From Acanthosepion esculentum (taxonomy: Eukaryota > Mollusca > Cephalopoda > Sepiida > Sepiidae), in the NCBI GenBank assembly GCA_964036315.1, contig OZ038495.1:24209190-24273189 (forward strand): a stretch of 64,000 bases of DNA. Direction: 5' to 3'. The notes beneath the pieces were generated by a model that saw nothing but the letters and a program-made list of their open reading frames with translations, was not told where the DNA came from and ran no database searches. Below, piece by piece: positions 29,977-40,558 of this stretch. The number at the start of each line of letters is the position of its first letter. The stretch's first letter is position 1. The translations under genes and the position numbers were made by a program.

Positions 29977-32900
29977 CTAGCCGAGGTCCAAGTGCCACTC
30001 CAAGTCAGCTCCTCTCACTCTACACATTCGCGCAAGATTTACCCACCTTTTGGCGAATTCTGATGAAGGGAGTCGCCGCCTTTCCGTCCTAATCTTGACT
30101 TTAAGCTGATGCTTAAAGTACAAGATTAGTAGGGAAGAAGTGAACTTCTCACCTTCATAGAATCCCTTCTGACGCGTCACCCAAATCACGACTCTCATAA
30201 CTCCTAGCAAGCAGTGGAACACATAGAGTTCAGACTCCGTTAGCGGCGGGGCCACATTGCTACAAACAGAAGCGGCCTCAAGGACGAAAAACTTTCCCTG
30301 CAACATGCGAACCATGAGACCTTCAACAAACTTACACAATGGTGCTACCGACTTGCAATGAAAGAAGACGTGACCAAGGGTCTCGACTTCCCCCTCACAA
30401 CGTCGGCAGTTTGGATATTTCTCCAAACCCGCTGCGCAAAGTTTTTTGCCGACCCAGAGGGCCCCACGTATCACCAGCCAGGTGAGGGATGCCTCATCGT
30501 TGTTGAGACATTTCAACCCGGAAGCCCAAGGCCAGATTGAGCGAGCCTCCTGCTTCGTAAGACCGAGCTCGTCAATCAAATCATCATGAACGGACCCCCT
30601 GACTACCACCCGATATAATGCCCTACGAGACAACGCCTGGACGTTGTGGAGGCCAACCGTCGCCCGTAAGAGGTGTTTCAGAGCCAGACGACATTCACGG
30701 TAGAAGGAGCACTCGGCACGAGGCAAACGGCCAGCCTCCTCCTCGCCCGAGTGCACACTTCTCAAGGATGGGAAGGATCTACGGGCGTCTTCCTTCCAGA
30801 AGGCGCCCCCGTCATCCGAATCGCGACACAAACGATCCAGGAACCCGATGCGAAGCATATCGAGACGAATCTCAATGCTAGGCATACCTAGACCGCCTTC
30901 AGTAGGATGAAGGCAACAGATCTCCCGACATACCCTAGGAGCTCTGCCTCTCCACAAGAAAGAGAACAAGAGCTGTACTAATGAAAGCACTGTGGTAGAC
31001 GGAAGTGGAAGTACCGAGAGTCGGTAAAGGAGAATCGGGTAGATATGTGAAACACATACCTCCGCCCTCCCCTTCAAGGAAAGCCTCCTCCGAGACCACA
31101 AATTAATTGCGCTCTCGGCCTTCTCTCGTACCTCCGACCAATTCATATCCAACTGGATATCAGGACCGAACCAGACGCCGAGTATCTTGATCGGCCCATC
31201 CGTCCAGCTGAATGGTCCGGGAAGAGAAACCCCCTTCCACGCACCCAACCGCAAGCCAACAGACTTATCGCGGTTGATCTTGGCCCCTGTCACCATCTCA
31301 TACCCACCGATTTCTCTGCTGACTTCGTTAATCTCGGCTCTGCTCGACACAAGAACCGAAACGTCGTCAGCATAGGCAGAATACCTGGCCGAGGTGGTAG
31401 CACCAGGTAAAGAGATTCCGCGTAGGACCGGATTCGCCTTTAACTTGCGAAGGAAGGGTTCCAACGCAAGAACGTAAAGCATAGGCGAAAGCGGACAACC
31501 CTGACGAATAGATCGAGACAATACGAAAGGTTCCGATCTTACCCCGTTCACTTCCACCAGCGCACCGGGGGTCGCATACATAAGCCGGATCCAGGAGCGA
31601 AAGTACGGCCCGAAACCGGCAGCCGAAAGAACAGCCTCCAAGAATCGATGGTCAACCCTATCAAAGGCCTTGGACTGATCTAAATTGATCAGCGCGGCTT
31701 CACTGTCGACTTTCTCGATGATCAGGCGCACCATGTGAAGGTTGTCCTGAATAGTCCGGCCCTTCACAGAACAAGTCTGCTCGGAGCCAATCAGACTAGA
31801 CAGGACAAGCTGCAAACGGTTAGCCAAGACCTTAGCCAAAATCTTTAACTCTGTATTTAACATCGTTAAAGGGCGAAAGTTACCTATCCCATCCCCACCG
31901 CTTTTGTCCTTACGCAGCAGCTTGATCACACCCCTGGTGAAGCGTTGAGGTATAGACCCCTGCTTCATCCAGTTGTTAAAGACCAGCTCCAGCAGAGGAA
32001 CAAAAACGGGCGACTGCCTCAAGTACACTTCGTAAGGAAGACCATCTAATCCCGGAGACTTATCCAGGCCAACCTGTTTCAGCGCTTCCCAGATTTCCGA
32101 CTCAGTGATGGGACCCTCGCACCCAGCCGCTTCAGCTGCCTCAAGGCAGGGAAAGTCAGCTAAATAGGTGTCGAACCGAGCAGAGCTCAGACCGGGCTCC
32201 CTGGTAAAAAGCTCCCGAAAGTAATCCCGAAAAGCCTCGCATATGCCCGAGTTTGTAGTCACTGTCCGCCCGTCCGGCAATGTGACGCTCGCGATATGCC
32301 TTCTTGAAGCATTCCTACTTTCCTCTGCACGCAGTTCCGCGGCCATATTCGTCGCCTCAGAGGACATTCTTTTTAACCTAGCCCTAACTACCAGAGCTTG
32401 ATCCTTCTTGATAAGCAAGGAGGACAACTCTGCCTTAGCTAGGACTACTTCCCCACTATCACGGGATTTCACAGCCCGATCAACTCTTTGTTCTAAAGCC
32501 GTTTGCGCCGCTAATCTATCTACATTGAGTCGACGACTAAAATCGGCAGCAAACGTTCGAATTTTAGATTTAAGTTTGTCCCACCAGGCATTTCCCACCA
32601 CAGCCCCCGTCAGTTCCCTTTGTAAGGTTAGTAAAAACTGGTCCCGGAAATGCTGCTCGCCAAATAACGAGCAGTTGAATTTCCAGTAGCCAGTCATCCT
32701 AACATTAGGCTTATCTAAGTTTACACGGACCCGGACAAGCCTATGATCCGAATAAACTATATAATGAAAACTTGGACACCCTAAGAGTCCTACATCGACT
32801 CTCCTAACTAAAACTCGGTCGAGGTAGCTCGCAAGCACACCTACAGCCGAGCTGCCACTATTTGTCCAAGTCCACACTACCCGCTGAGGGTGTTCATTCC

Positions 32901-33447
32901 GGTACTTGTCGATGAGATCAAACCCATCGACAAAGCCCCGAAAATGTTCCACTCCCCAGTTTTTAGTACCCGCTTTATATTTGGACCCTATACGATCTAT
33001 ATCGGGGTCAAGGACGGCATTCCAATCCCCCGCTAAAATTAACCGACGTGATGTCGTCATAAACGGCTCGATCTGCCGAAACAAAGCAGGTCGCTCAGCC
33101 TGGGTATTGGGCCCATAAACCCCAATGAGACGCAAAGCCTTATCCTTTATGGTAGCATCCAGCACGCAAAGCCTGCCCGCCGGATCTGCGAAGACAAGAG
33201 CACACGCAGCCTTCAAAGTCTTGCTCACCAGCCAAGAGACACCCCTCGAGTGTCCATCAAAACATGCTGAATAAAGAGTAAACTCCCTAGACAGAATGTC
33301 TTCATGATCGCGAGAAGAAAAACGGGTCTCTTGTACACAACATATATTCACACCGAGGCTCTGAAGGTCGCGAACGAGTCTCACCCTTCGAGACTCCGAC
33401 CTCAGGCCTCGGACATTCACACTAGCTAACCAGAGTGCCATTATCAA
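29977..33447 (-). CDS. LINE ORF2: endonuclease-reverse transcriptase (unit 5)
   Basis: Intact 1156-codon frame (1154 aa from the ATG) with complete endonuclease, YADD and CCHC. Met251 is as in unit 1 and Ile346 as in unit 2. It shares a silent change in the codon for Leu486/487 (AGCAGAGG at 31990-31997) with unit 6. Confidence 0.94.
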   Translation of the reverse strand: MIMALWLASVNVRGLRSESRRVRLVRDLQSLGVNICCVQETRFSSRDHEDILSREFTLYSACFDGHSRGVSWLVSKTLKAACALVFADPAGRLCVLDATIKDKALRLIGVYGPNTQAERPALFRQIEPFMTTSRRLILAGDWNAVLDPDIDRIGSKYKAGTKNWGVEHFRGFVDGFDLIDKYRNEHPQRVVWTWTNSGSSAVGVLASYLDRVLVRRVDVGLLGCPSFHYIVYSDHRLVRVRVNLDKPNVRMTGYWKFNCSLFGEQHFRDQFLLTLQRELTGAVVGNAWWDKLKSKIRTFAADFSRRLNVDRLAAQTALEQRVDRAVKSRDSGEVVLAKAELSSLLIKKDQALVVRARLKRMSSEATNMAAELRAEESRNASRRHIASVTLPDGRTVTTNSGICEAFRDYFRELFTREPGLSSARFDTYLADFPCLEAAEAAGCEGPITESEIWEALKQVGLDKSPGLDGLPYEVYLRQSPVFVPLLELVFNNWMKQGSIPQRFTRGVIKLLRKDKSGGDGIGNFRPLTMLNTELKILAKVLANRLQLVLSSLIGSEQTCSVKGRTIQDNLHMVRLIIEKVDSEAALINLDQSKAFDRVDHRFLEAVLSAAGFGPYFRSWIRLMYATPGALVEVNGVRSEPFVLSRSIRQGCPLSPMLYVLALEPFLRKLKANPVLRGISLPGATTSARYSAYADDVSVLVSSRAEINEVSREIGGYEMVTGAKINRDKSVGLRLGAWKGVSLPGPFSWTDGPIKILGVWFGPDIQLDMNWSEVREKAESAINLWSRRRLSLKGRAEVCVSHIYPILLYRLSVLPLPSTTVLSLVQLLFSFLWRGRAPRVCREICCLHPTEGGLGMPSIEIRLDMLRIGFLDRLCRDSDDGGAFWKEDARRSFPSLRSVHSGEEEAGRLPRAECSFYRECRLALKHLLRATVGLHNVQALSRRALYRVVVRGSVHDDLIDELGLTKQEARSIWPWASGLKCLNNDEASLTWLVIRGALWVGKKLCAAGLEKYPNCRRCEGEVETLGHVFFHCKSVAPLCKFVEGLMVRMLQGKFFVLEAASVCSNVAPPLTESELYVFHCLLGVMRVVIWVTRQKGFYEGEKFTSSLLILYFKHQLKVKIRTERRRLPSSEFAKRWVNLARMCRVRGADLEWHLDLG

Positions 33448-33452
33448 ATCGA

Positions 33453-35516
33453 TTAGGGTCGCTCATCAGAGTAGAACATTGCTGGGGTGAGGACACCGAC
33501 AGCCTGTCCCATTGAACCTGACGCCATCTCATTTTCGACGGTATCACCATGAGACAGGCCACCGATGTCCGCTGGAAATGTTAATTTAAGTGCCCTATAC
33601 AGGGAAGGGTGAACAAAAACAGGGACCCTCCCTCTGCATGATTTAGAAGGATCCAAATTGGGCTCAAATACCGCCGCTGGGGGCACTAATTTCAGCGATG
33701 AGTTTGCCTCCTCAATCATGCCCCAAATCTCCCGCGTACCCGGGCCCGATCGCACAACTGTTAGGAGTCTTTTTGCTTTTTCAAAATTTTTCGGGTCCTC
33801 AATGTCCAGTCCACTCAACTTTTGAAAGTTGAATAGGACTTTCAAGGGCCTGGGGTTCTTGGTTATCCCCAACACATTATCCACATGGACCCGGGATACG
33901 CGGCAGACGTCTTCCCCTAAGTTATATGGAGGCTTCAGTTTTTTCTTCCCCTTTTCCCCCACGACCTGAGCGTCTGGACTTCTGTTTCGTTTTTTATGTG
34001 GTGTCTGGGAAGGTGTTGGGGTAGGTGTACTTGCTGGTGTGTGTGATGGAGTCATTCCAGATGGGGTCTTGATGGGGGAAGGTTTGTTTGAAATAGGTTT
34101 CTTATGTTTCGCAGGAGAATTTGATAAGGATTTTGGCGCTGGAGGTTTAGCAAATGATGGAGGGGAAGACGGGGCAGAGGATGAGGGGCAGGGAACCCCC
34201 AGCGGCTTCTGTTTCTTTGCCTTTTTGTCCTCCAGCTTCTGCTTCAACTTCTTGAGGTCTAAAATCTTCTGCCAGCTTGGCTCATTAAGTTTCTGAGCAG
34301 GAGTCGCAGTCTCCTCATAAGAGGCCGAGGCGTCGCCCTCCGAGCTAGTAGAGGGGATGGGGCTGTAGGTGGTTTTGTCCCCGGAGTCATGCTGAGACAG
34401 AGGTCCCGCTGTCTGGACCTTCCCTTTGGCCCTACCTACTACACGCCATCCCCCCTCATCCTTCTCCTTATCCACACTTGTGGAAGGCGTTGGTTTGAGG
34501 GGCAATGGGGGCAAAGACCCAACCGAGGGATTTTCCACACCGGTCCGCTTAGTAGGTAGGCCCATTACAGGCGCCGCGGTTTTATCAGTGTCGGCCAAAG
34601 GGGGATTTGGGTCGCCAGCAACCGGAGCTCCAGGGGCCTTCTTCCCTGGGCAGGAGGAGGAGAGATGACCAGTCACTCCACACCTCCAGCATACTGGTTT
34701 TCTGCCAGTCACAATGACTGGCAATCTCCGGTTGCCAAAATCCAGACAGTTGGGGATGGACTTGAAGGCCGCCTCATCAATCATGATGTCAAAAGTCCAC
34801 CCCCCGTTCAAATTGTCCGAGAGAGCCCCTAAAATTTGGCCGTACTGCATAAAGAATGCAGCCAGGAGCTCTCCGGAAATTTGAGGAGGAACCTCAAACT
34901 CTGCCACCCTGTTCCTTCGCCTACCCATGTATTCGGTACGGAGAATCAGGTCCTTTGTTATCAACTCCCTTTTTGCCATTTCCAGGCAATCCTCTGGCGT
35001 GGGCAGCAGTACGTCCCACATGAAGAATTTCACTCCCTTGATTACTCTTTGGGGTTTTATCCCCAGGGACATAAGTGATTTGATCACTGTGTCTTTCGTG
35101 GATCGACAGATTTTGCGCGTACGCCTGTCAACCGCGAAGACGGTCACCATTCTTTGTTCGAACTTCTGAAGTTCCTGGACGTCTTTAAGGATGCCATCTT
35201 TATTTACAAGATGGGCAAAATCCTTTGCCTTTTCCAGGAACTCCGCGATGTTCACAATACAACTCGGGGGGGACTTCCAGCAAGAGGGCGATTCCTCGGC
35301 TGTAGACTTGGACTGAGCCACTTTCGGCACCTTTTCATTTGTGTTGGAGACCTGCATGGCCTCCTCCTTGTCATTTGCGTTTGCCTTGTCAGGTTTGATT
35401 GGGGAAACCTTACCCCGTTTTTTAGATTTGGATTTATCTTTATCTGGGGGGTCGGCTTTAGCAGCCGCCCCAAAGAGGTCTTTCTTGACCCCTGACCGAC
35501 TCATTTCGTCGGCCAT
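33453..35516 (-). CDS. LINE ORF1, Gag-like, C-type (unit 5)
   Basis: Intact 687 aa and the most divergent ORF1 here. Private changes are RNRVAEFEV for RTRVAVFEV in the second RRM-like segment and SDERP for SDGRP at the C-terminus. Changes shared with unit 7 are TPASTP, TPSQTP, VHVDN and SKSCRG. The CCHC knuckle is unchanged. Confidence 0.9.
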   Translation of the reverse strand: MADEMSRSGVKKDLFGAAAKADPPDKDKSKSKKRGKVSPIKPDKANANDKEEAMQVSNTNEKVPKVAQSKSTAEESPSCWKSPPSCIVNIAEFLEKAKDFAHLVNKDGILKDVQELQKFEQRMVTVFAVDRRTRKICRSTKDTVIKSLMSLGIKPQRVIKGVKFFMWDVLLPTPEDCLEMAKRELITKDLILRTEYMGRRRNRVAEFEVPPQISGELLAAFFMQYGQILGALSDNLNGGWTFDIMIDEAAFKSIPNCLDFGNRRLPVIVTGRKPVCWRCGVTGHLSSSCPGKKAPGAPVAGDPNPPLADTDKTAAPVMGLPTKRTGVENPSVGSLPPLPLKPTPSTSVDKEKDEGGWRVVGRAKGKVQTAGPLSQHDSGDKTTYSPIPSTSSEGDASASYEETATPAQKLNEPSWQKILDLKKLKQKLEDKKAKKQKPLGVPCPSSSAPSSPPSFAKPPAPKSLSNSPAKHKKPISNKPSPIKTPSGMTPSHTPASTPTPTPSQTPHKKRNRSPDAQVVGEKGKKKLKPPYNLGEDVCRVSRVHVDNVLGITKNPRPLKVLFNFQKLSGLDIEDPKNFEKAKRLLTVVRSGPGTREIWGMIEEANSSLKLVPPAAVFEPNLDPSKSCRGRVPVFVHPSLYRALKLTFPADIGGLSHGDTVENEMASGSMGQAVGVLTPAMFYSDERP

Positions 35517-36332
35517 TTAAAAGTTCAGGCAGAAACACTTGCCCAATTGTGAGGAGTTGAGATAGGGAAAAAAAATAAAAGGCAAAAACAAAAGTAGTTA
35601 AAGTTAAAGTACCACAAAAGTAAATTAAAACAAATTAACAATAAACTTTAAATCAAAGGCTATAAAATAAATAAACTTGGAAAACTAAAAGTTCTAGAAA
35701 AAGAAAAGAAAAACTATAAACTAAATAGTCTCGTAAGACTTTAAAAAAATAAAATAAAAATGGCGCCCGAAGGCAGCCGAAATAAAAGAAAAAACAATAA
35801 ATAAAACTCCTACTTTTTTCCGTCAATTAAACAACAGAAAAAGAAAAGAAATAAAAATGTCTGGTTTGACACTAGTCAAACCAAACTAAAAAATAAAGGT
35901 TTGCGGCCGAAGCCGCTAAAGAAATAAATTAAAACCAAAAGCTGAAACTTAAAAAATTAAAGGATTGCGACCGAAGTCGCTAAATAAAACGGGGGAGGGT
36001 AAAAACGAAAAGGAGGATAAATTAAAACAAAACTTTTTCTTTTTTCTTTTCTTCAAATGTAACAACAACAGAAAATAAAAAAGCCGGTAAGACTTTGTCT
36101 TACCGAACTAAAAAATCAAAAAATGTTGGCCGAAGCCAAGAAAGAAAAAATATATTCAAATGAAACAAATGAAAATAAAAACTTAAAAAATAACTTAACT
36201 TAAAAGACCAAAAGTCAATAACACGTTCACCCGTCAAAAAAAGGTCTGAAAAATAACAACCGCCCGGGGGTATTCCGAGCCAAAAAACAGTAATTTTCAC
36301 TCCGAACAAGTTCACCAAAACCAGGTCACACT
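35517..36332 (-). other. LINE unit 5 5'UTR with hairpin tract
   Basis: The hairpin tract is at 35727-36139, with the GCGGC-UUCG stem-loop at 35903-35916. At 816 bp the leader is shorter than in units 1, 3 and 4 because of A-run and small-segment differences next to ORF1. Confidence 0.78.
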
Positions 36333-37082
36333 AATATTTATTTGCATATATTAAAAAAACATATACAAAATGTGGCACAAGGCCTAAAAAGGGGGGTGGG
36401 GAAGGACGGTCATCATCTGTCTTAAACTAAAAACTTAGCTAGTCGCAACCACTGACCCAAACATACCAACAACGGTCCGAGCACCAAAACAACACATTCT
36501 TCCATACCTTTCTTACTACATCCACCATAATTCCTCAAATTCTCTATGAAAATCTAACTAGTCCCCATATGTACAATACAAAGTCAGTGGGGGGGGATAA
36601 CAATTTAAAAAAAAAACCCCAATGTATATTTACAAAAACAAATGAACTATTTACAAGAAAACAAAACAAAATAAGATTAGTAATAAAACCCCCCACAGTA
36701 CCTAAATGTGGCAGTAACATCAGTTAACTGGACGAAAAAATTGCGGGATTATAAAGTATGAAAAACAGTCATCCTTCCAAAATCACTCACACAGACACAC
36801 ACTCATTCAGACACAATAACAAATACGAAAAACCACACACACGAAACGAAAGCCATCCCGCAACTACCAGAGAACTGACGTCACTGGCCACCTAACGCGG
36901 GAGGGGATGGGGAATTAAACTAAAGAAAAATTAGGGACAGAAATAAAAGGGGGGCTAATGAGCATACATACTCTAGCTAAGTTAACCAGAAACGAGAAAC
37001 TAAAAATTCAAAATAAACCTATACTAGTCTAATATCGGGACGGGTTGCGTCTGTTGAACCCAAGAGGGACGAAATCCTGCAC

Positions 37083-40000
37083 CTAGCCGAGGTCCAAGTG
37101 CCACTCCAAGTCAGCTCCTCTCACTCTACACATTCGCGCAAGATTTACCCACCTTTTGGCGAATTCTGATGAAGGGAGTCGCCGCCTTTCCGTCCTAATC
37201 TTGACTTTAAGCTGATGCTTAAAGTACAAGATTAGTAGGGAAGAAGTGAACTTCTCACCTTCATAGAATCCCTTCTGACGCGTCACCCAAATCACGACTC
37301 TCATAACTCCTAGCAAGCAGTGGAACACATAGAGTTCAGACTCCGTTAGCGGCGGGGCCACATTGCTACAAACAGAAGCGGCCTCAAGGACGAAAAACTT
37401 TCCCTGCAACATGCGAACCATGAGACCTTCAACAAACTTACACAATGGTGCTACCGACTTGCAATGAAAGAAGACGTGACCAAGGGTCTCGACTTCCCCC
37501 TCACAACGTCGGCAGTTTGGATATTTCTCCAAACCCGCTGCGCAAAGTTTTTTGCCGACCCAGAGGGCCCCACGTATCACCAGCCAGGTGAGGGATGCCT
37601 CATCGTTGTTGAGACATTTCAACCCGGAAGCCCAAGGCCAGATTGAGCGAGCCTCCTGCTTCGTAAGACCGAGCTCGTCAATCAAATCATCATGAACGGA
37701 CCCCCTGACTACCACCCGATATAATGCCCTACGAGACAACGCCTGGACGTTGTGGAGGCCAACCGTCGCCCGTAAGAGGTGTTTCAGAGCCAGACGACAT
37801 TCACGGTAGAAGGAGCACTCGGCACGAGGCAAACGGCCAGCCTCCTCCTCGCCCGAGTGCACACTTCTCAAGGATGGGAAGGATCTACGGGCGTCTTCCT
37901 TCCAGAAGGCGCCCCCGTCATCCGAATCGCGACACAAACGATCCAGGAACCCGATGCGAAGCATATCGAGACGAATCTCAATGCTAGGCATACCTAGACC
38001 GCCTTCAGTAGGATGAAGGCAACAGATCTCCCGACATACCCTAGGAGCTCTGCCTCTCCACAAGAAAGAGAACAAGAGCTGTACTAATGAAAGCACTGTG
38101 GTAGACGGAAGTGGAAGTACCGAGAGTCGGTAAAGGAGAATCGGGTAGATATGTGAAACACATACCTCCGCCCTCCCCTTCAAGGAAAGCCTCCTCCGAG
38201 ACCACAAATTAATTGCGCTCTCGGCCTTCTCTCGTACCTCCGACCAATTCATATCCAACTGGATATCAGGACCGAACCAGACGCCGAGTATCTTGATCGG
38301 CCCATCCGTCCAGCTGAATGGTCCGGGAAGAGAAACCCCCTTCCACGCACCCAACCGCAAGCCAACAGACTTATCGCGGTTGATCTTGGCCCCTGTCACC
38401 ATCTCATACCCACCGATTTCTCTGCTGACTTCGTTAATCTCGGCTCTGCTCGACACAAGAACCGAAACGTCGTCAGCATAGGCAGAATACCTGGCCGAGG
38501 TGGTAGCACCAGGTAAAGAGATTCCGCGTAGGACCGGATTCGCCTTTAACTTGCGAAGGAAGGGTTCCAACGCAAGAACGTAAAGCATAGGCGAAAGCGG
38601 ACAACCCTGACGAATAGATCGAGACAATACGAAAGGTTCCGATCTTACCCCGTTCACTTCCACCAGCGCACCGGGGGTCGCATACATAAGCCGGATCCAG
38701 GAGCGAAAGTACGGCCCGAAACCGGCAGCCGAAAGAACAGCCTCCAAGAATCGATGGTCAACCCTATCAAAGGCCTTGGACTGATCTAAATTGATCAGCG
38801 CGGCTTCACTGTCGACTTTCTCGATGATCAGGCGCACCATGTGAAGGTTGTCCTGAATAGTCCGGCCCTTCACAGAACAAGTCTGCTCGGAGCCAATCAG
38901 ACTAGACAGGACAAGCTGCAAACGGTTAGCCAAGACCTTAGCCAAAATCTTTAACTCTGTATTTAACATCGTTAAAGGGCGAAAGTTACCTATCCCATCC
39001 CCACCGCTTTTGTCCTTACGCAGCAGCTTGATCACACCCCTGGTGAAGCGTTGAGGTATAGACCCCTGCTTCATCCAGTTGTTAAAGACCAGCTCCAGCA
39101 GAGGAACAAAAACGGGCGACTGCCTCAAGTACACTTCGTAAGGAAGACCATCTAATCCCGGAGACTTATCCAGGCCAACCTGTTTCAGCGCTTCCCAGAT
39201 TTCCGACTCAGTGATGGGACCCTCGCACCCAGCCGCTTCAGCTGCCTCAAGGCAGGGAAAGTCAGCTAAATAGGTGTCGAACCGAGCAGAGCTCAGACCG
39301 GGCTCCCTGGTAAAAAGCTCCCGAAAGTAATCCCGAAAAGCCTCGCATATGCCCGAGTTTGTAGTCACTGTCCGCCCGTCCGGCAATGTGACGCTCGCGA
39401 TATGCCTTCTTGAAGCATTCCTACTTTCCTCTGCACGCAGTTCCGCGGCCATATTCGTCGCCTCAGAGGACATTCTTTTTAACCTAGCCCTAACTACCAG
39501 AGCTTGATCCTTCTTGATAAGCAAGGAGGACAACTCTGCCTTAGCTAGGACTACTTCCCCACTATCACGGGATTTCACAGCCCGATCAACTCTTTGTTCT
39601 AAAGCCGTTTGCGCCGCTAATCTATCTACATTGAGTCGACGACTAAAATCGGCAGCAAACGTTCGAATTTTAGATTTAAGTTTGTCCCACCAGGCATTTC
39701 CCACCACAGCCCCCGTCAGTTCCCTTTGTAAGGTTAGTAAAAACTGGTCCCGGAAATGCTGCTCGCCAAATAACGAGCAGTTGAATTTCCAGTAGCCAGT
39801 CATCCTAACATTAGGCTTATCTAAGTTTACACGGACCCGGACAAGCCTATGATCCGAATAAACTATATAATGAAAACTTGGACACCCTAAGAGTCCTACA
39901 TCGACTCTCCTAACTAAAACTCGGTCGAGGTAGCTCGCAAGCACACCTACAGCCGAGCTGCCACTATTTGTCCAAGTCCACACTACCCGCTGAGGGTGTT

Positions 40001-40553
40001 CATTCCGGTACTTGTCGATGAGATCAAACCCATCGACAAAGCCCCGAAAATGTTCCACTCCCCAGTTTTTAGTACCCGCTTTATATTTGGACCCTATACG
40101 ATCTATATCGGGGTCAAGGACGGCATTCCAATCCCCCGCTAAAATTAACCGACGTGATGTCGTCATAAACGGCTCGATCTGCCGAAACAAAGCAGGTCGC
40201 TCAGCCTGGGTATTGGGCCCATAAACCCCAATGAGACGCAAAGCCTTATCCTTTATGGTAGCATCCAGCACGCAAAGCCTGCCCGCCGGATCTGCGAAGA
40301 CAAGAGCACACGCAGCCTTCAAAGTCTTGCTCACCAGCCAAGAGACACCCCTCGAGTGTCCATCAAAACATGCTGAATAAAGAGTAAACTCCCTAGACAG
40401 AATGTCTTCATGATCGCGAGAAGAAAAACGGGTCTCTTGTACACAACATATATTCACACCGAGGCTCTGAAGGTCGCGAACGAGTCTCACCCTTCGAGAC
40501 TCCGACCTCAGGCCTCGGACATTCACACTAGCTAACCAGAGTGCCATTATCAA
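37083..40553 (-). CDS. LINE ORF2: endonuclease-reverse transcriptase (unit 6)
   Basis: Intact frame, ATG at 40547-40545, with all endonuclease and RT catalytic residues. The protein is the same as unit 5 as far as can be read. If transcribed, it would need ORF1 protein supplied by another unit. Confidence 0.94.
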   Translation of the reverse strand: MIMALWLASVNVRGLRSESRRVRLVRDLQSLGVNICCVQETRFSSRDHEDILSREFTLYSACFDGHSRGVSWLVSKTLKAACALVFADPAGRLCVLDATIKDKALRLIGVYGPNTQAERPALFRQIEPFMTTSRRLILAGDWNAVLDPDIDRIGSKYKAGTKNWGVEHFRGFVDGFDLIDKYRNEHPQRVVWTWTNSGSSAVGVLASYLDRVLVRRVDVGLLGCPSFHYIVYSDHRLVRVRVNLDKPNVRMTGYWKFNCSLFGEQHFRDQFLLTLQRELTGAVVGNAWWDKLKSKIRTFAADFSRRLNVDRLAAQTALEQRVDRAVKSRDSGEVVLAKAELSSLLIKKDQALVVRARLKRMSSEATNMAAELRAEESRNASRRHIASVTLPDGRTVTTNSGICEAFRDYFRELFTREPGLSSARFDTYLADFPCLEAAEAAGCEGPITESEIWEALKQVGLDKSPGLDGLPYEVYLRQSPVFVPLLELVFNNWMKQGSIPQRFTRGVIKLLRKDKSGGDGIGNFRPLTMLNTELKILAKVLANRLQLVLSSLIGSEQTCSVKGRTIQDNLHMVRLIIEKVDSEAALINLDQSKAFDRVDHRFLEAVLSAAGFGPYFRSWIRLMYATPGALVEVNGVRSEPFVLSRSIRQGCPLSPMLYVLALEPFLRKLKANPVLRGISLPGATTSARYSAYADDVSVLVSSRAEINEVSREIGGYEMVTGAKINRDKSVGLRLGAWKGVSLPGPFSWTDGPIKILGVWFGPDIQLDMNWSEVREKAESAINLWSRRRLSLKGRAEVCVSHIYPILLYRLSVLPLPSTTVLSLVQLLFSFLWRGRAPRVCREICCLHPTEGGLGMPSIEIRLDMLRIGFLDRLCRDSDDGGAFWKEDARRSFPSLRSVHSGEEEAGRLPRAECSFYRECRLALKHLLRATVGLHNVQALSRRALYRVVVRGSVHDDLIDELGLTKQEARSIWPWASGLKCLNNDEASLTWLVIRGALWVGKKLCAAGLEKYPNCRRCEGEVETLGHVFFHCKSVAPLCKFVEGLMVRMLQGKFFVLEAASVCSNVAPPLTESELYVFHCLLGVMRVVIWVTRQKGFYEGEKFTSSLLILYFKHQLKVKIRTERRRLPSSEFAKRWVNLARMCRVRGADLEWHLDLG

Positions 40554-40558
40554 ATCGA

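Larger units (their letters stand above)
29225..36332 (-). mobile_element. LINE unit 5 (complete, both ORFs intact; C-type ORF1)
   Basis: A 7108-bp unit. ORF2 mixes A and B markers (Met251 with Ile346). ORF1 belongs to a third variant group with units 6 and 7. The leader lacks the A-rich insertion next to ORF1. 3'UTR 29225-29976 has an 8-G run near 29841. Confidence 0.92.
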